From Sporothrix humicola (lineage: Eukaryota > Ascomycota > Sordariomycetes > Ophiostomatales > Ophiostomataceae): DNA of 64,000 bases. Location: the NCBI GenBank assembly GCA_021396245.1, contig WNYE01000027.1, positions 62,001-126,000 on the forward strand, read 5' to 3'. How positions within the stretch are numbered: position 1 is the first letter of the stretch; every line of letters begins with the position of its first letter. Below the pieces are notes generated by a model. The model made no database searches. It was given only the letters and a program-made list of their open reading frames with translations, and had not been told where the DNA came from. This document shows, one piece after another, positions 33,693 to 45,297 of this stretch. Both the position numbers and the translations under genes were made by a program.

Positions 33693-36600
33693 TTACCGAA
33701 TTCGGTGGTTCTGGTGCGCCTGCTGAAATTGGTACATGAGACCCAGGACGCCTACATCGGCATCCTCGCCGACGCCACTGTTCTCTCGCGACAGCCCTGT
33801 GGGCGGCGAAGTCTGCCACGTGGATTCATCCAGAATGCCCGGCCCGTTCGGGAACTCTCCACTTCCCGCCTGTGCTTGCTGGCCTGGTTGGAGAGGCTCG
33901 TGGCCGGCATCGGCACCTGATGCCACACGGCTGTCTTCCATTGCTGGTTCTTCTACAATGTAGCTCTCTCCAGGCCCACTTGCACCAGAGCGTCCTCCAG
34001 CACTGTTGCCGACCATTCTTGGGCGATGCATGCTGCGGTTCGCATATGGCATCGTCGACGGCTGGTGGTGTGGGTCCAATAGGATCGATGCCATCGGCGA
34101 CGGTTGGGCTAGGGACGTTGGCCCAAAGCGGGGTGTACGTATGAGAGACGTCTGCAAAGGACCAGCTCCGCCACCGACAGGCCCTAGCCCACCTGATCCC
34201 CGGTGGCGGATTCGGGAGTTTTGCATGTCTGCAGCCAGCGTGGGCGAGTTCAAGCCTGGGAAGGCAGGTGGTGGGTGGAACTGCGGGTGGTGGTGGCGCC
34301 CACCACCATGGGGGTGATGCCCCGGGATGCCTGTTTTCGGGTTGATTACGTAGTTGTCCAGGAAACCGTAATAAGAGGCAGCCATCTTGCCATGCTTTGT
34401 AGAGTAATAATCGTCTCGTACATCGCCGCCGCCTGCGCCCAATGGATCGGGCTGTAGTGACTGTTGCACCTGGCGTTTAGGATTGCTTGTGGCACCAATG
34501 CCCTTGTTGAAATCGAACACTGCAAAGGAACAGACGTATCCCAGCCCGTCGACGTGAATTGTGAACTCACGGAAGAAATCAATGATTTGTTCGCTCGACC
34601 GAGGAAGGCTAGTGAACAGGATGAGTGGAGTGAAAAAAATACTCAAAATCTCTTCCAAGAAGATCTTGATTTTGATTTGGTACAGTTCAGCAAACTCAAC
34701 TTTCACATCGAAGCTGTGCAGTCTGCCCTTCCAGTGGTCCGGTTCATAGTGGGTATATTCAATGACGTTGCGTAGCGCGTACTCCGGGTCAAACACGCTA
34801 TTGTCTTCGGTGATCATGCCCCTGGCAGTCGCCCAGACAGTAGCGAAAATACCAACATAGAAAAGGACAGTGCGGTCATGTGTGATTTCAAATCCGAGAA
34901 AAAGCTCAGGGTCGACCAGTGAAGCAATGGCAAGGACTGTCATAATAGAACCTGCGATAAAAGCCACAGTTTTGGCAATTTGCTCTGTATTTCGCTTGGG
35001 AAATTGATCCAGGTACCGTGTCGCAAATGGGTACGACATGTTTAGCCTTTCTTGAAAGAGGTGGTCGAGCTCGTTGAACTCTCGGAATTTCCATTCTGCC
35101 AGTGGCGTGTATGCGCGAGCGCCAAGAGCCGATGGGTTTTTTTGGTATTCCTACGAGGTATTCAGTCAGTCCATGGCAACACGCAGAAGGCAAAAAGCAC
35201 AAACCCAGAGCCAAATCATCAGGAAAAACAAACGTACATTGTAGTAAGTCAGAAAGTATACTACGACAAGGTAGCAGGCGACAAAAGGCGCCAAGAGCAG
35301 ATTCATAAAGCCGGCGAACAGGAACCGCGATCGCAACATAAGGCTGAGTTGGCTGCGACGACTTGACTTGAGAAACTCTTGATTGACCTGACCGCGCTCG
35401 TCAAAGACGAAATCAAGAACACTGAACCACAGTGTCCACTCGAGTGTACGGGTCAAGAATTGCTTGTTGCGGAGAAACGGTAATGGGACAGACAGATCGA
35501 GAATGTCCTTGTTGAACAGGGCGATCAGGTAATTCTCCCGACGCATGAGGCGGTTCGCGATGTCATGAGCATCCAGCCTCTCCTTGGATTGACTACCGAT
35601 CCACTCACGCTGCAGTCGTGTCATATTTGTGGCTGTTTTGGGGTTATGGTCACGGAGCGCCATGACCTTGACAACAACATCTTGCCAGGATACGGTTTGC
35701 ATGTCGTGCTCCGGTATTTGGAGTAAGAGCTCGAAGAAGTCTCGAAGGTGTAACAGTCGCCGGACATCAAAGACGAAGAATTGCATCGTCTTCCAGATAA
35801 AATAGAAAACGAACAGCCACAGGCCAACGTTCCAGAGCCAAGACATGTTTCTTGTGCACTGGGGGGTCAAAATCTGGTCCATCTTTGTGCTGCCGCGAAT
35901 CTTTGAGTAGTCCACACACTGCGTTAAAAACGTGAGGAAGACCGCTACGAACGCAACGTTTCTATACAGAAAGAAAAAGGTCAGCAAATGAGGACAGAAA
36001 ATAAGAAATCTGGGTCAGATACTCACACAAGGTGCAGCAGCCGAGCGAGAAGAATGCACCGAATACCACAATCGCGATAGTAGTCGTAAACGTCCCGGAT
36101 AAAGTTGTCGAGATTGGAAACATTAACCCATCTCCACATGGCCCGATCGTATGCCGAGCCTTTTTGATGCCCGCCACCGGTTCTGAAAAAATACGACAGC
36201 AGAGCATGGCCGGGCTGGCTGCTAGGCGTGGGTGCTGACCTTCCCGTAATAGGACCAGGAGGTCCGCTGAAGCCTTCTCCCCTTGTGTCGCCTGTTGTAC
36301 CTTTCGTGGCGTTTTCATGTAGTCGCTGCTGTTTCTGTATGGCTTCCCACTGTGCGCGGCTTGTCTTTGCGGCGGGGCCAGGTATGGCTCCCGCTAGTCC
36401 TCGAGACCGACGGTCGGACGGGGCTGATCTAAGGGGTGAAGCCTTGAGCATGGGCGGGAATGGGTCAACTCCGGGCCCCTGTGGTTCCACTAGCAAAGAG
36501 CCGGGAACATCGTCGTTGTCGCCGTCGTCATCGCCCCAGCGCGACTGTGATGCGTGTTTGTGGCCGCGTCGTGCTTTTCCCGTCGCCGGCCGCTTTCCTG

Positions 36601-36955
36601 ACCCGGCTGCTGCGGGGAATTCTGCTCCTAATCCTGATGATGCCGCCACCGCCGACGCTGCTGCTGCTGCGGAGGTGGCTGCCCCGCCAGCAATTGTCCC
36701 AGGCGCTGCACCCTCGATAGTGGCCCTGCTTGTGTCAATGCCAAGGTCGAGTGCGTGTTCGAGATCATAGTCGCGGAATTGTTCATTGAGATTCTCTTCG
36801 TCAAGAGCCAAGCCGGCGCGCTCTTCGACGTCGTAGTTGTCTGCGCCAAGGTCAGGCTGCAGGCTACCGCCCTCGCCAGATCTGAGATCTTCGTAAAACG
36901 AACGTCCGCCTCGGCCACCAGTTGAATTGAATCGAGAAAAGATGTTGGACGACAT
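33693..36955 (-). CDS. ATG9: Autophagy scramblase Atg9
   Basis: Multi-spanning lipid scramblase on Golgi-derived vesicles that seed the phagophore, working with Atg2. Exons 36027-36955, 35238-35961 and 33693-35150 give 1036 residues, slightly longer than many homologues because of long disordered ends. Residues 1 to about 265 are acidic and Ala/Gly/Ser-rich. The conserved core starts at MWRWVNVSNLDNFIRDVYDYY and includes WNVGLWLFVFYFIWKTMQFF, ALRDHNPKTATNMTRLQREW, IANRLMRRENYLIALFNKDI, LRSRFLFAGFMNLLLAPF, YPFATRYLDQFPK and FFREFTIHVDGLGYVCSFA. The C-tail is His/Pro/Gly-rich. The two introns (65 and 87 nt) join LHLV to NVAFVAVFLTF and TYYN to EYQKNPSALGARAYTPLAEW. COG6 is divergent across 834 bp. 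Confidence 0.97.
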
Positions 36956-37789
36956 TGCTGCACAAAGTTGTTTGTAAATAGAGCGACGGATCGCCTTTGA
37001 GCCACGTCAGGTCTGCGAAGAAAGGACAAATGTGTATTGAGGGTGCCGTAAACAGCTGTCTGTAGAGACGAGCTCATCCAATACCTCTTCAGGCCGTTGA
37101 CTGCATGCTCAAGAGTTGTCGACTGGAGGCTGATAAACAAGGCGAAGACAGTGGTGCTGTTGGAGAGTAAGGAGGATAAACAGATGCCAGTAGGAGGACC
37201 GTATACGAAGTGTCGTCTCGGGGAAAGAAGAGGAGGAAGGAAGGGGTTGAACAGCAATCGTGCAAGCTGGTCATGTGTGTTGATAAGCTGTGTTGAAGTG
37301 TCTTGTGGTTTGCGAGGGGGCAAGTGACCTGTAGGCAGACCTACAGTAATACTCCAGACAGCCTAACAGCTTTGACCTAGGCTCGTGCTCGCGGCGCAGG
37401 TCCTAGTGTAACGAGGCGGCAGATTACGTAAACAAACATGAAGGTATGACGTTGAACGGCCTTTGAAAGCTACATATGGTAGGCGGTGAGTGAGTGAGGC
37501 CACTACGCCTGTTGGCCCCGTCTGATACAGCGTGTGCAAGCCTGTGACAGCGGCGTATTTCATGTGGGCCTTTTTAACAGACACGATGGCACACGAGGTT
37601 GACACTGCGACAACGTGCTTTAGTCTACAACATTTTGTTGGAACTTCTGGAGCTGGCTAATTTCGAACACCTACCGCGTAATAGCTAATAGAATCGACGA
37701 CGTCCTTTCCCTCTCCCCACCTAATCGAGCTTCAATCGACACTCCTCCCCCGACATGCGTCTGCCATACATCGTTCCTTTCTCATAAAA
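36956..37789. promoter_or_regulatory. Divergent ATG9/COG6 promoter region
   Basis: 834 bp between two divergent trafficking genes. No ORF is credible here. The ATG9-proximal half is purine-rich on the plus strand around 37200-37250. None of the dispersed 9-mers was found. I see no clear TATA box for either gene. Confidence 0.5.
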
Positions 37790-40086
37790 ATGGCCTCCGG
37801 ACTGCCTCTTTCGCTGAAACCGGGCTCTTCAGACAGCCTGGGCGTGCCTTCGAGGACAGAATCACCCTCGAATGGCCTTCTTTCACCACGCCTGCCATCC
37901 GCCTCTGGATTTAAGGGGATCGGCAATCCCCTAACATCCAAGGTCACCAGCGTCCTATCGGCGTCCTACACAGACGCGGAGTTCCGCGATTCTTTGTCAT
38001 TGCTCGACGAGAGGGGCATCCATAATAATGCAGAGACAAGACGGCGGCTGAGGCTTGACGTCCAGAAAGAAGTCATTGACAGCAATGGCGAGGTGATTGC
38101 AGAATTTGGCCGCGTGGCTGATGTGAGTAGGACCGCTCTTTGTTTTTAACAGCCACAAACTTCTTCTCCTGAGGACCAAATGGCCTGACGATCAAATAGC
38201 AACTTCGCCGGATAGGTGCCACCATCGACAAGTTGAACACGACTTACGGCGCTATGAAAACGGAGATTGCGGCTGCGCACAACGCCACAGACTCTGTTCT
38301 CGACGAGGCATCGTCCCTTATTGGCCAGCGGCGCAACGTCGAGACGCGGCGCCAACTGCTGACAGCTTTTGTCAGACACTTTGTGCTCACCGAAGACCAG
38401 ATTGCTATATTGACACAAACGGCCGAGCCTGTTGATGACCGCTTCTTTGCGGTGCTCAAGAAGGCCAAAAAAATTCTTATCGACTGCGAGGTGCTGCTTG
38501 GCTTTGAGGGCAACCAGTCGCTCGGCTCCGAGATTACGAGCCAGACTTCCAAGAATATTAACAACGGCTATCAGAAACTGTACAAGTGGGTACAGCGCGA
38601 GTTCAGGAATCTCAATCTCGAGAACCCGCAGATTGGCTCTGCAATGAGTCGGGCCCTGCGTGTGCTTGCCGAGCGCCCATCTTTGTTCCAAAGCTGCCTC
38701 GACGCCTTTTCCGAGGCCCGCGAGAGCATATTATCAGATGCTTTCTACGTCGCGCTCACAGGCAGCAACGAAACTGGCGTCAAAGACAGAGGCAGCGATG
38801 GTCGCTACAGTGTGAAACCAATTGAGATGGTAGCACACGATTCTCTTCGGTACGCGGGCGACATGTTGGCCTGGACGCACTCGGCCACAGTTAGCGAACG
38901 CGAGGCACTCGAGTCCCTGTTCGTGGGCGACGGAGAGCTGGCACGAGGGCTCAAAGAAGGGCACGATAACGAAGTGTGGCGTCTTGCGGACGAAGAGGGC
39001 GATGAAAGCGCTGGTGCCTTTGACCCTGTCAAAGCTCTAAACGACCTCGTTGACCGCGATCTGGCTGGTGTCGCGCGCCTCCTGCGGCAGCGCACACAGC
39101 AGGTGATCCAGGCCAACGAAGACACGATACTCGCATTTAAGCTGGCCAATCTACTAAACTTCTATCGCCTGACGTTTACCAAACTGTTGAGCAAGACCAG
39201 CGGAGACAACTCTACGAACAACACCGGCGCTGGAGTCATTTCCAATGGTGATGAGTCTGGTCTTGTCGGGACGTTGAATGGTCTCGAGACCGAGGCCTTG
39301 CGTCATTTCCGCTCGCTCGTTCGGGACCACATGGCAACGCTCCAAGGTGAATTTTCGCATGCCCCGTCCGATTCTGCACAGCCTGGCTTCCTGCAAGACG
39401 GCCTCGAGCAGCTAGTCGCTATTATGAAGACTTACGATACATCCCTGGCGCCGCCCGACAGCCGCGAGCCAGGCTTTGCGCCCATTTTGGCAGAGGCCTT
39501 TGACCCTTACCTGGCTGGGTGTGAGGAGATGGCGACGAAGGCCGCCTCTGCAGTGGACAGCCTGATTTTCATGATTAACTGCATGATGGCCTCTCGCGAG
39601 ACGCTTTCTGCATACGACTTTACCACCAGTCGTGTCGCTGAGCTGCAGTCGGCAATTGACGCCAAAGCGGCCGCCCTTGCCGACAACCAGTACAGTTTCT
39701 TCTGCGAACAATCAGGGGTGAAGGCCTTGTTCCGGGCTCTGGCACCAATCTCGCCAGAAAACAAAGCCGATCTGCAAAAGGCCGTCGAGTTCAACCTGCT
39801 GCAGCCACAAGCTCTTGCGTTAGCCAGCCAGCGCCTCGACGACTTTTTGCCTTCAGCACTTATGGATGCCGTAGAGAATCTGAAGCCGCTGCAAGATCCT
39901 CGATTGGCGCGACAATTGACCGAAGACGCAGCCGAACGGTTTTGCGTCAGCTTCGAACACGTAGAGGCGATACTCGACGCTACAGACGAGATGCTTCTTG
40001 AAGAAGACGATGGCAGGGACTCAGAAGCGACATTGCGCGCTCTGTTCCCGCGCACAACGGTCGAGATACGGGTGTTGCTGTCATGA
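37790..40086 (+). CDS. COG6: Conserved oligomeric Golgi complex subunit 6
   Basis: Lobe-B subunit of the COG tether, which captures retrograde vesicles at the Golgi; in yeast it also takes part in the Cvt pathway. Exons 37790-38122 and 38200-40086 give 739 residues; the 77-nt intron (GTGAGT to AATAG) joins EFGRVAD to QLRRIGATIDKLN. After a Ser/Pro-rich N-terminus comes the Cog6 block: NPLTSKVTSVLSASYTD, ETRRRLRLDVQKEVI, the coiled-coil QLRRIG region, LLGFEGNQSLGSEI, YQKLYKWVQREFRNLN, ALRVLAERPSLFQSCLDAF and IEMVAHDSLRYAGDMLAWTHS. It ends PRTTVEIRVLLS. Two AATAAA signals follow the stop. ATG9 is divergent upstream. Confidence 0.95.
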
Positions 40087-41057
40087 TGCTGTGGGTCTGA
40101 CTGGCAATGCTTGGATAGGGTCCTCAAGAAACGATAAAATAAATCCCCTGTATATAATAAATATATGTTCCACCACCCAAGACATATTCGCCTTTTTTTT
40201 TAATTAAAAAAAAAAGAACATTATAAGAAGACAAAGAAGAATAGAAGTCACGAATAAACAGTAAACAGACAAAACGAATGGCCACGGGAGCTCTTTTCGC
40301 CATGGCCAATTTGAATGTGTCAATTCAATCTTCACAATTCAATTACCCAACTCGGTCGTCCAAGGCCGGCATTGGAATGCAGCTTGCTGTAGTTCCTGGC
40401 TGCCTGAAGTCGATCACCTCCCAAAAGTACTGGACATGTAACTACATATATATGCTAGTACCGGAGTTGCTTACCGATGCTAAAGCCTGCGATCAGAAAC
40501 AATACGTCACTGGTGCCCCGCTCTCCCTCACTAGGCACCGCTCCACAGTGCAAAACCACACTCAGCCAGCCTCGCCCAGCACCGGTCTTTGTGAGCACTA
40601 GCGTTGTTCAGTGGCCGGATGCACCTGCGGGCGTGCCCTCTTTCCAACCGCAGATTCCCAAAATCACCATAGCACACACACACAACCAAGCAAATGTGAC
40701 CCTGCCTGACTTCACATGGCCAGTTGCTCCCCCAAAAAATACACCCTCTCCATTTCCGCCAACTTCAGTCTTTCAGCCGCACCCCAAGAGGCTCGACGAC
40801 GTTCTGCTTGCCATTGCATCTGCGTTTCTCCGATTTCCGGTCCATGTATCGTTTCTCTGCCATTCCGTCGCTCCACGCTCACTGCCCATTCTCTCACCAG
40901 CGGCCCCGGTGGTCTCGTAATTCAAGCTTTCCGACTTGCGGCACGCGATACATATCGACATTATCTTCCATCGCGCGCGGCCTCAATTTCATCCTGGCGA
41001 CACCGTTTCCGCATTCTGACGACGCCGCATGCTCTTAGGGTCAGCCCGGGCAGCAAG
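40087..41057. other. COG6 3' flank and AAA ATPase leader
   Basis: Poly-A/T near 40192-40215 belongs to the COG6 3' side. About 40600-41050 is pyrimidine-rich and remains open in frame with the downstream AAA ATPase from an ATG at 40716 (114 extra codons). The encoded stretch is Ser/Pro/Arg-rich without family resemblance, so I treat it as leader. Confidence 0.55.
40138..40161 (+). terminator. COG6 polyadenylation signals
   Basis: Two AATAAA hexamers (40138-40143 and 40156-40161) lie 52 and 70 bp after the COG6 stop, in a TA-rich context that includes TATATAATAA. Confidence 0.6.
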
Positions 41058-44034
41058 ATGCTGCAGAGCGGGACCACGGCGTCCAGCCTGCAGAAGATAT
41101 ATGAGGAGGGTTATCTGACGTGCTCAACTGCCGTCTACTATGAAGGACAGGTATGTGTTTCTTTGGCTGTCTTTCCCGCAGTCTCCTTCCAACCCCCATC
41201 GTCTCGTCTGTGTAATCCACTTGGTTGCATTATTGCTACTTTGCGAGCACACCCACGGTCGTCCCCCTAAATGCCAACACTATGCTAACTCTGTCAGGGA
41301 AATGAAGAAGAGGCAATGCGATGCTGGAAGACTGCTGTCCAGCAGATCCAGAGCCAGCATGCCGACGGAAATATCCCAGAATATGCGGCATTGACTGAGA
41401 CTGAAAAGGCTTTGTCAGACAGCCTCCGCGAATTGGAGTACCAGGCCCAAGAGCGGATTGATTTGCTTGAGGCCTTGAAAGAATCACGACGCGCAGATCC
41501 CTTCCAGGACCCGCCAAGCTACTCTGACAACCCCAGTGCCCGCTACAGCAGCGGGTACAACGGCACCAGCAACAGCAGCAGCAGCTATGGAAACTACAGT
41601 GGTGGCTACGGAGCGTATGGCGAAGGGCCGAGTCAGTCTTCCTCGTCACCAAGTAGCGGCTATATCGGCGGCGGCACGATCCCAGCCATCACCTACGGCG
41701 AACTATCCCGGCCGGAGCTCTCACGCCCTCCTCCTCCAATTCCACCACGTGTCACGGCAGCAACAAGTGCAAACCAACGTAGTGGGGTATACGACTCCAG
41801 TAGGGGCCTTGTGGAGTCTCCCGCCATGCCATCCCAGCACGAAGTCGGCGGCAGCAGTAGCTGGAACGGCACACGGCAATCAATGGACTCGCCCGCGGCT
41901 ACAGACACACATTACGACAATGAATCGCTGCAATCAGGTCGCCATATGCTGTCGAAACGCTCATCCAGGTCGCCAAATAAGGATAAGCAACATACGTTGA
42001 GACCAACCCTCCGAACAACACCAAGTGAATCACAGCCAAAGAGCTCGCGATCGTCTCGACTTGCCCGATCATCCGCTCCCAAGTCTTCGGCCGAACGGCA
42101 GGGCGCCAGTAAGGCAGCTACTTTGGCGTGGACTGCCCTTGGACTGTCTTCGTATGGAAAATCAGAAAGCTCCCGTAAATCGTCATCAACCCCCACCGAC
42201 AGTCCAGCACCCAAACCGCAACCTACACCATCCTCGTCGCTTCAGATGCCCATCCGTAAGTCTGCCCGCGAAACCTCACCCGGCTCTCAGCCAGCACTCC
42301 AGTGGGACAGCAACTCTCGACGTCTTGTTCCTCAACGGTCTATTCCAGAACCGCCAAATATGTCTCCCAGCCATAGCAATGCGGACCTTATTTCTCTTTC
42401 GGCGGATGGCCGGCGGTCCGGAGAATACTCTGGTTCATCCAAGCAGCAATCTCTCTCTTTGAACGCCGCGGCTAGTGCCTTGGGTCGGTCAATGCAGACG
42501 CCTGCTGAGGGAGGCAGGCCAGGTAGGCCCAATCGGTCCGTGTCCAATCAACGGCCGTCTGCTACGTCGGCAGTGGCTTCTCCTGGATTGGAACGGGTAA
42601 ACGACGCCTCCGTGCGTCCAAAATCAACAGGCCATACGCGCTTTCCAGGCTCGGGCGGCACGACAAACCAATCGGTATTGGGAAATCGAATCGAGATCAG
42701 ACGAAATGTGCACTCTAGCTATGCTGCCAACATAGCTGCATTGTCATCATCTCCCTCGCTCGACAGAAACTCGGCGGCTACTACAGCATCGTCGTCGTCG
42801 TCCAGAAAGCCCGTGGCAAGAAAAGATAAAGCGCCCGTCAGGCCAGCTGCACACGAAGTTTCCCACCTACTTGCTGATGCAACTCTTGAACCATCGTCGA
42901 GCGAGGACTCGGACAGGCTGGACGATAACGACAAGGTTGATAAGGACAGCGAGGAGGATCTGGCCAAAATGCCGTGGAAAAAGCGCAAACAGGCAATCTT
43001 GAAAAGCCTTCCGCCGGGTGTGGATGACGAGGCGGCTAAGCAGATTCTCAATGAAATTGTCGTGCAGGGAGATGTCGTTCATTGGAGCGATATTGCAGGC
43101 TTGGAACCAGCAAAAAAAGCGCTACGAGAGGTCGTTGTGTATCCCTTTTTACGGCCGGATTTGTTTATGGGTCTGCGCGAACCTGCCACAGGTATGCTTT
43201 TATTTGGGCCTCCCGGAACCGGCAAGACTATGCTAGCACGTGCTGTAGCAACCGAATCGCGGTCGACTTTCTTTTCCATCTCAGCGAGCAGTCTTACCAG
43301 CAAATATCTGGGCGAGTCCGAGAAGCTCGTGCGCGCGCTCTTTTCCCTGGCTAAAATGCTAGCACCAAGCATTATCTTCGTCGACGAGATTGACAGTATC
43401 CTTTCTCAACGGTCTGGCTCGGGTGAGCACGAGGCCACGCGGCGCATTAAGACCGAGTTCTTGATTCAGTGGAGCGACCTACAACGTGCGGCCGCCGGGC
43501 GTGAAGACAAGGACGGCTCCGACAAAGACAGCCGCAAAGGAGACGCCAGCCGTGTTCTTGTGCTGGCAGCGACAAATCTGCCGTGGGCCATTGACGAAGC
43601 TGCTCGGCGACGATTTGTAAGGCGGCAGTATATCCCGCTACCTGAAACCGAGACTAGAGCAGTGCATCTGCGGACACTCTTGGGCCAGCAGAAGCACAAC
43701 CTGACAGAGCAGGATATTCAGAGACTTGTCGAGCTAACCGACGGTGCGTCTACCTCATACCAACGGCCGATATGGCCTACCTCCCGTGACTATTGCTAAC
43801 CATTCTAAATTAGGGTTTTCTGGCTCCGATATCACAGCTTTGGCCAAGGATGCGGCCATGGGCCCGCTGCGGTCCCTTGGCGAAGCGCTCCTGATGACAA
43901 AGATGGATGAGATCCGTGGTATGGAGCTATCTGATTTTGAGTCGAGCTTGGTGACCATCCGGCCGAGTGTCAGCAAGTCTGGCCTCAAGGAGTACGAGGA
44001 TTGGGCGCGGGAGTACGGCGAACGGGGCGGCTAA
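41058..44034 (+). CDS. Meiotic-clade AAA ATPase with MIT-like N-terminus (Sap1/Yta6/spastin type)
   Basis: Exons 41058-41150, 41298-43743 and 43814-44034 give 919 residues. The N-terminus (MLQSGTTASSLQKIYEEGY onward, to about residue 90) is helical, like MIT domains that bind ESCRT-III or microtubule partners. Residues about 90-570 are Ser/Pro/Arg-rich and disordered. The AAA module follows: VHWSDIAGLEPAKKALREVV, Walker A GPPGTGKT at 668-675, pore region SLTSKYLGESEKLVRALF, Walker B IIFVDEID near 723-730, SRVLVLAATNLPWAIDEAARRRF with the arginine finger, then FSGSDITALAKDAAMGPLR and a Vps4-like C-terminal helix. This places it with Sap1/Yta6, spastin, fidgetin and Vps4. Its substrate is unknown, and it could be a microtubule or ESCRT remodeller. 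Intron 1 (147 nt) has CTAAC 12 nt from the acceptor; intron 2 is 70 nt and restores LTDGFSGSD. Confidence 0.92.
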
Positions 44035-44686
44035 GGCAGAATGCTTATAAACACTGTTGATTCTATGCACACGCACTTGCCTGCATATTTTGTCCCTTGT
44101 TCTTGCCTTGGATTCTTGCCTCTTGTTAACCCACCCCACTGCTTCTGCTCATTTGTTGCCTATCTCCTCCGTACATTTGTACCCGTCTATTGTTTTCAAG
44201 TGTCATTATTTCCCCCTCCCCTTTCATTTTTTTTCTTTTCTTTCTTTGTTACTGTGCTGTTGTAAGGTTTCATTTGGCTAGGCTGGTTCCCGGGGAAGGG
44301 CGAGGGGGTTCTTTTCTGGCTTGGTGACAGATACACGCATTTTCTCACACCCAGCTGTGGGATCCCCTTTTTAGAACATTTTGTAACATTTGAATAAGTT
44401 GCGAGGTTGGTTTTCAGCATTGGAAACTATACGGCCTCGGCAGAAAATAGAAATATTTGTACATAAAAAGTCAAGGTCGTGGTATCGTCTGTCAGTTCGT
44501 CTGTCAGCCTGACGATTCCTTAATTTTTCCGGTCTCTTGGAGGCTGGATATTCAAGCTATCCGCGTCCCCGTCACCACCTCCAGTCGCCATACAATCTGT
44601 TGTTACAGCAGCTCGTCACTCGCCGATAATCCCCGCCCGCCTCCCTCATTGTCTGCAGCAGCCTCCCTCAAACTGAAAGGTCCGCC
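44035..44686. other. Convergent spacer AAA ATPase / uS17m
   Basis: A 652-bp, T-rich plus-strand sequence (44060-44270) typical of fungal 3' untranslated regions. No gene or repeat is recognised. Confidence 0.6.
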
Positions 44687-45297
44687 TTATGATGATGGCT
44701 CTCCCCGCAATTCGGCCTCTGCCGGCTTTTCAGACTCGGTTGCCTCGGCCACCTCGGCCGCCTCAGCTTTTGCCTTCTTCTTCGCCATCTTGCGCAGCTC
44801 TCTCCGGGATGTGGTCTTTGCCTCTTTCTCTGCCTGTTGTGCGGCCTTTGTGGCCGCCCGCCTTTTGTCCTTTGCCGCCCGTTTTGCTAGTGCTTCTGCC
44901 CACCGCTCCTCCTCGGTCGGCACTGGCGGCCGTTCCTCAACGGGGATTTGTGCAGGGGCAATGATGCGCTTGACGACATGTCGCTTATCCTTGGACATGC
45001 GCCAGCCGGCTGTGATTGCGATGACGTCGCCGGTGCGGAGGCTGTCATTGGGGTCGTGGACGAGGAACGACTGGGGTCTCTTGAAGTGCTGTTGCTGCTG
45101 TTAGCAGGCTGCGCAAGGATTGAAGCAGAACGGGAAGAAAGAGTGCAGCATCCGTTACGTACCTTTTGTACCCGCTTGTTCCACTCTTGGTGGCCGACTC
45201 GAACTCTGACTGTTTTTTGCATCAGGCCAGCCGACACGACCACGGCGCTCATTTCCCGGAATGTCTTCCGGGCGGCCGCGACCATGTGTGTTGCCAT
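44687..45297 (-). CDS. MRPS17: Mitochondrial small-subunit ribosomal protein uS17m
   Basis: Primary 16S-type rRNA-binding protein of the mitochondrial 30S-like subunit. Exons 45163-45297 and 44687-45088 give 178 residues. The S17 fold is clear: VVSAGLMQKTVRVRVGHQEWNKRVQK, then across the 74-nt intron HFKRPQSFLVHDPNDSLRTGDVIAITAG. The C-terminal half is an Ala/Lys/Glu-rich helical extension (EERWAEALAKRAAKDKRRAA and after), common in fungal mitoribosomal proteins. The acceptor region contains three AGs in three-base steps (CAGCAGCAACAG); I use the last, which gives the family-like HFKRP. Using an earlier one would add one or two Gln without breaking frame. No separate presequence is obvious; MATHMVAAARKTF may serve as one. 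Confidence 0.93.
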
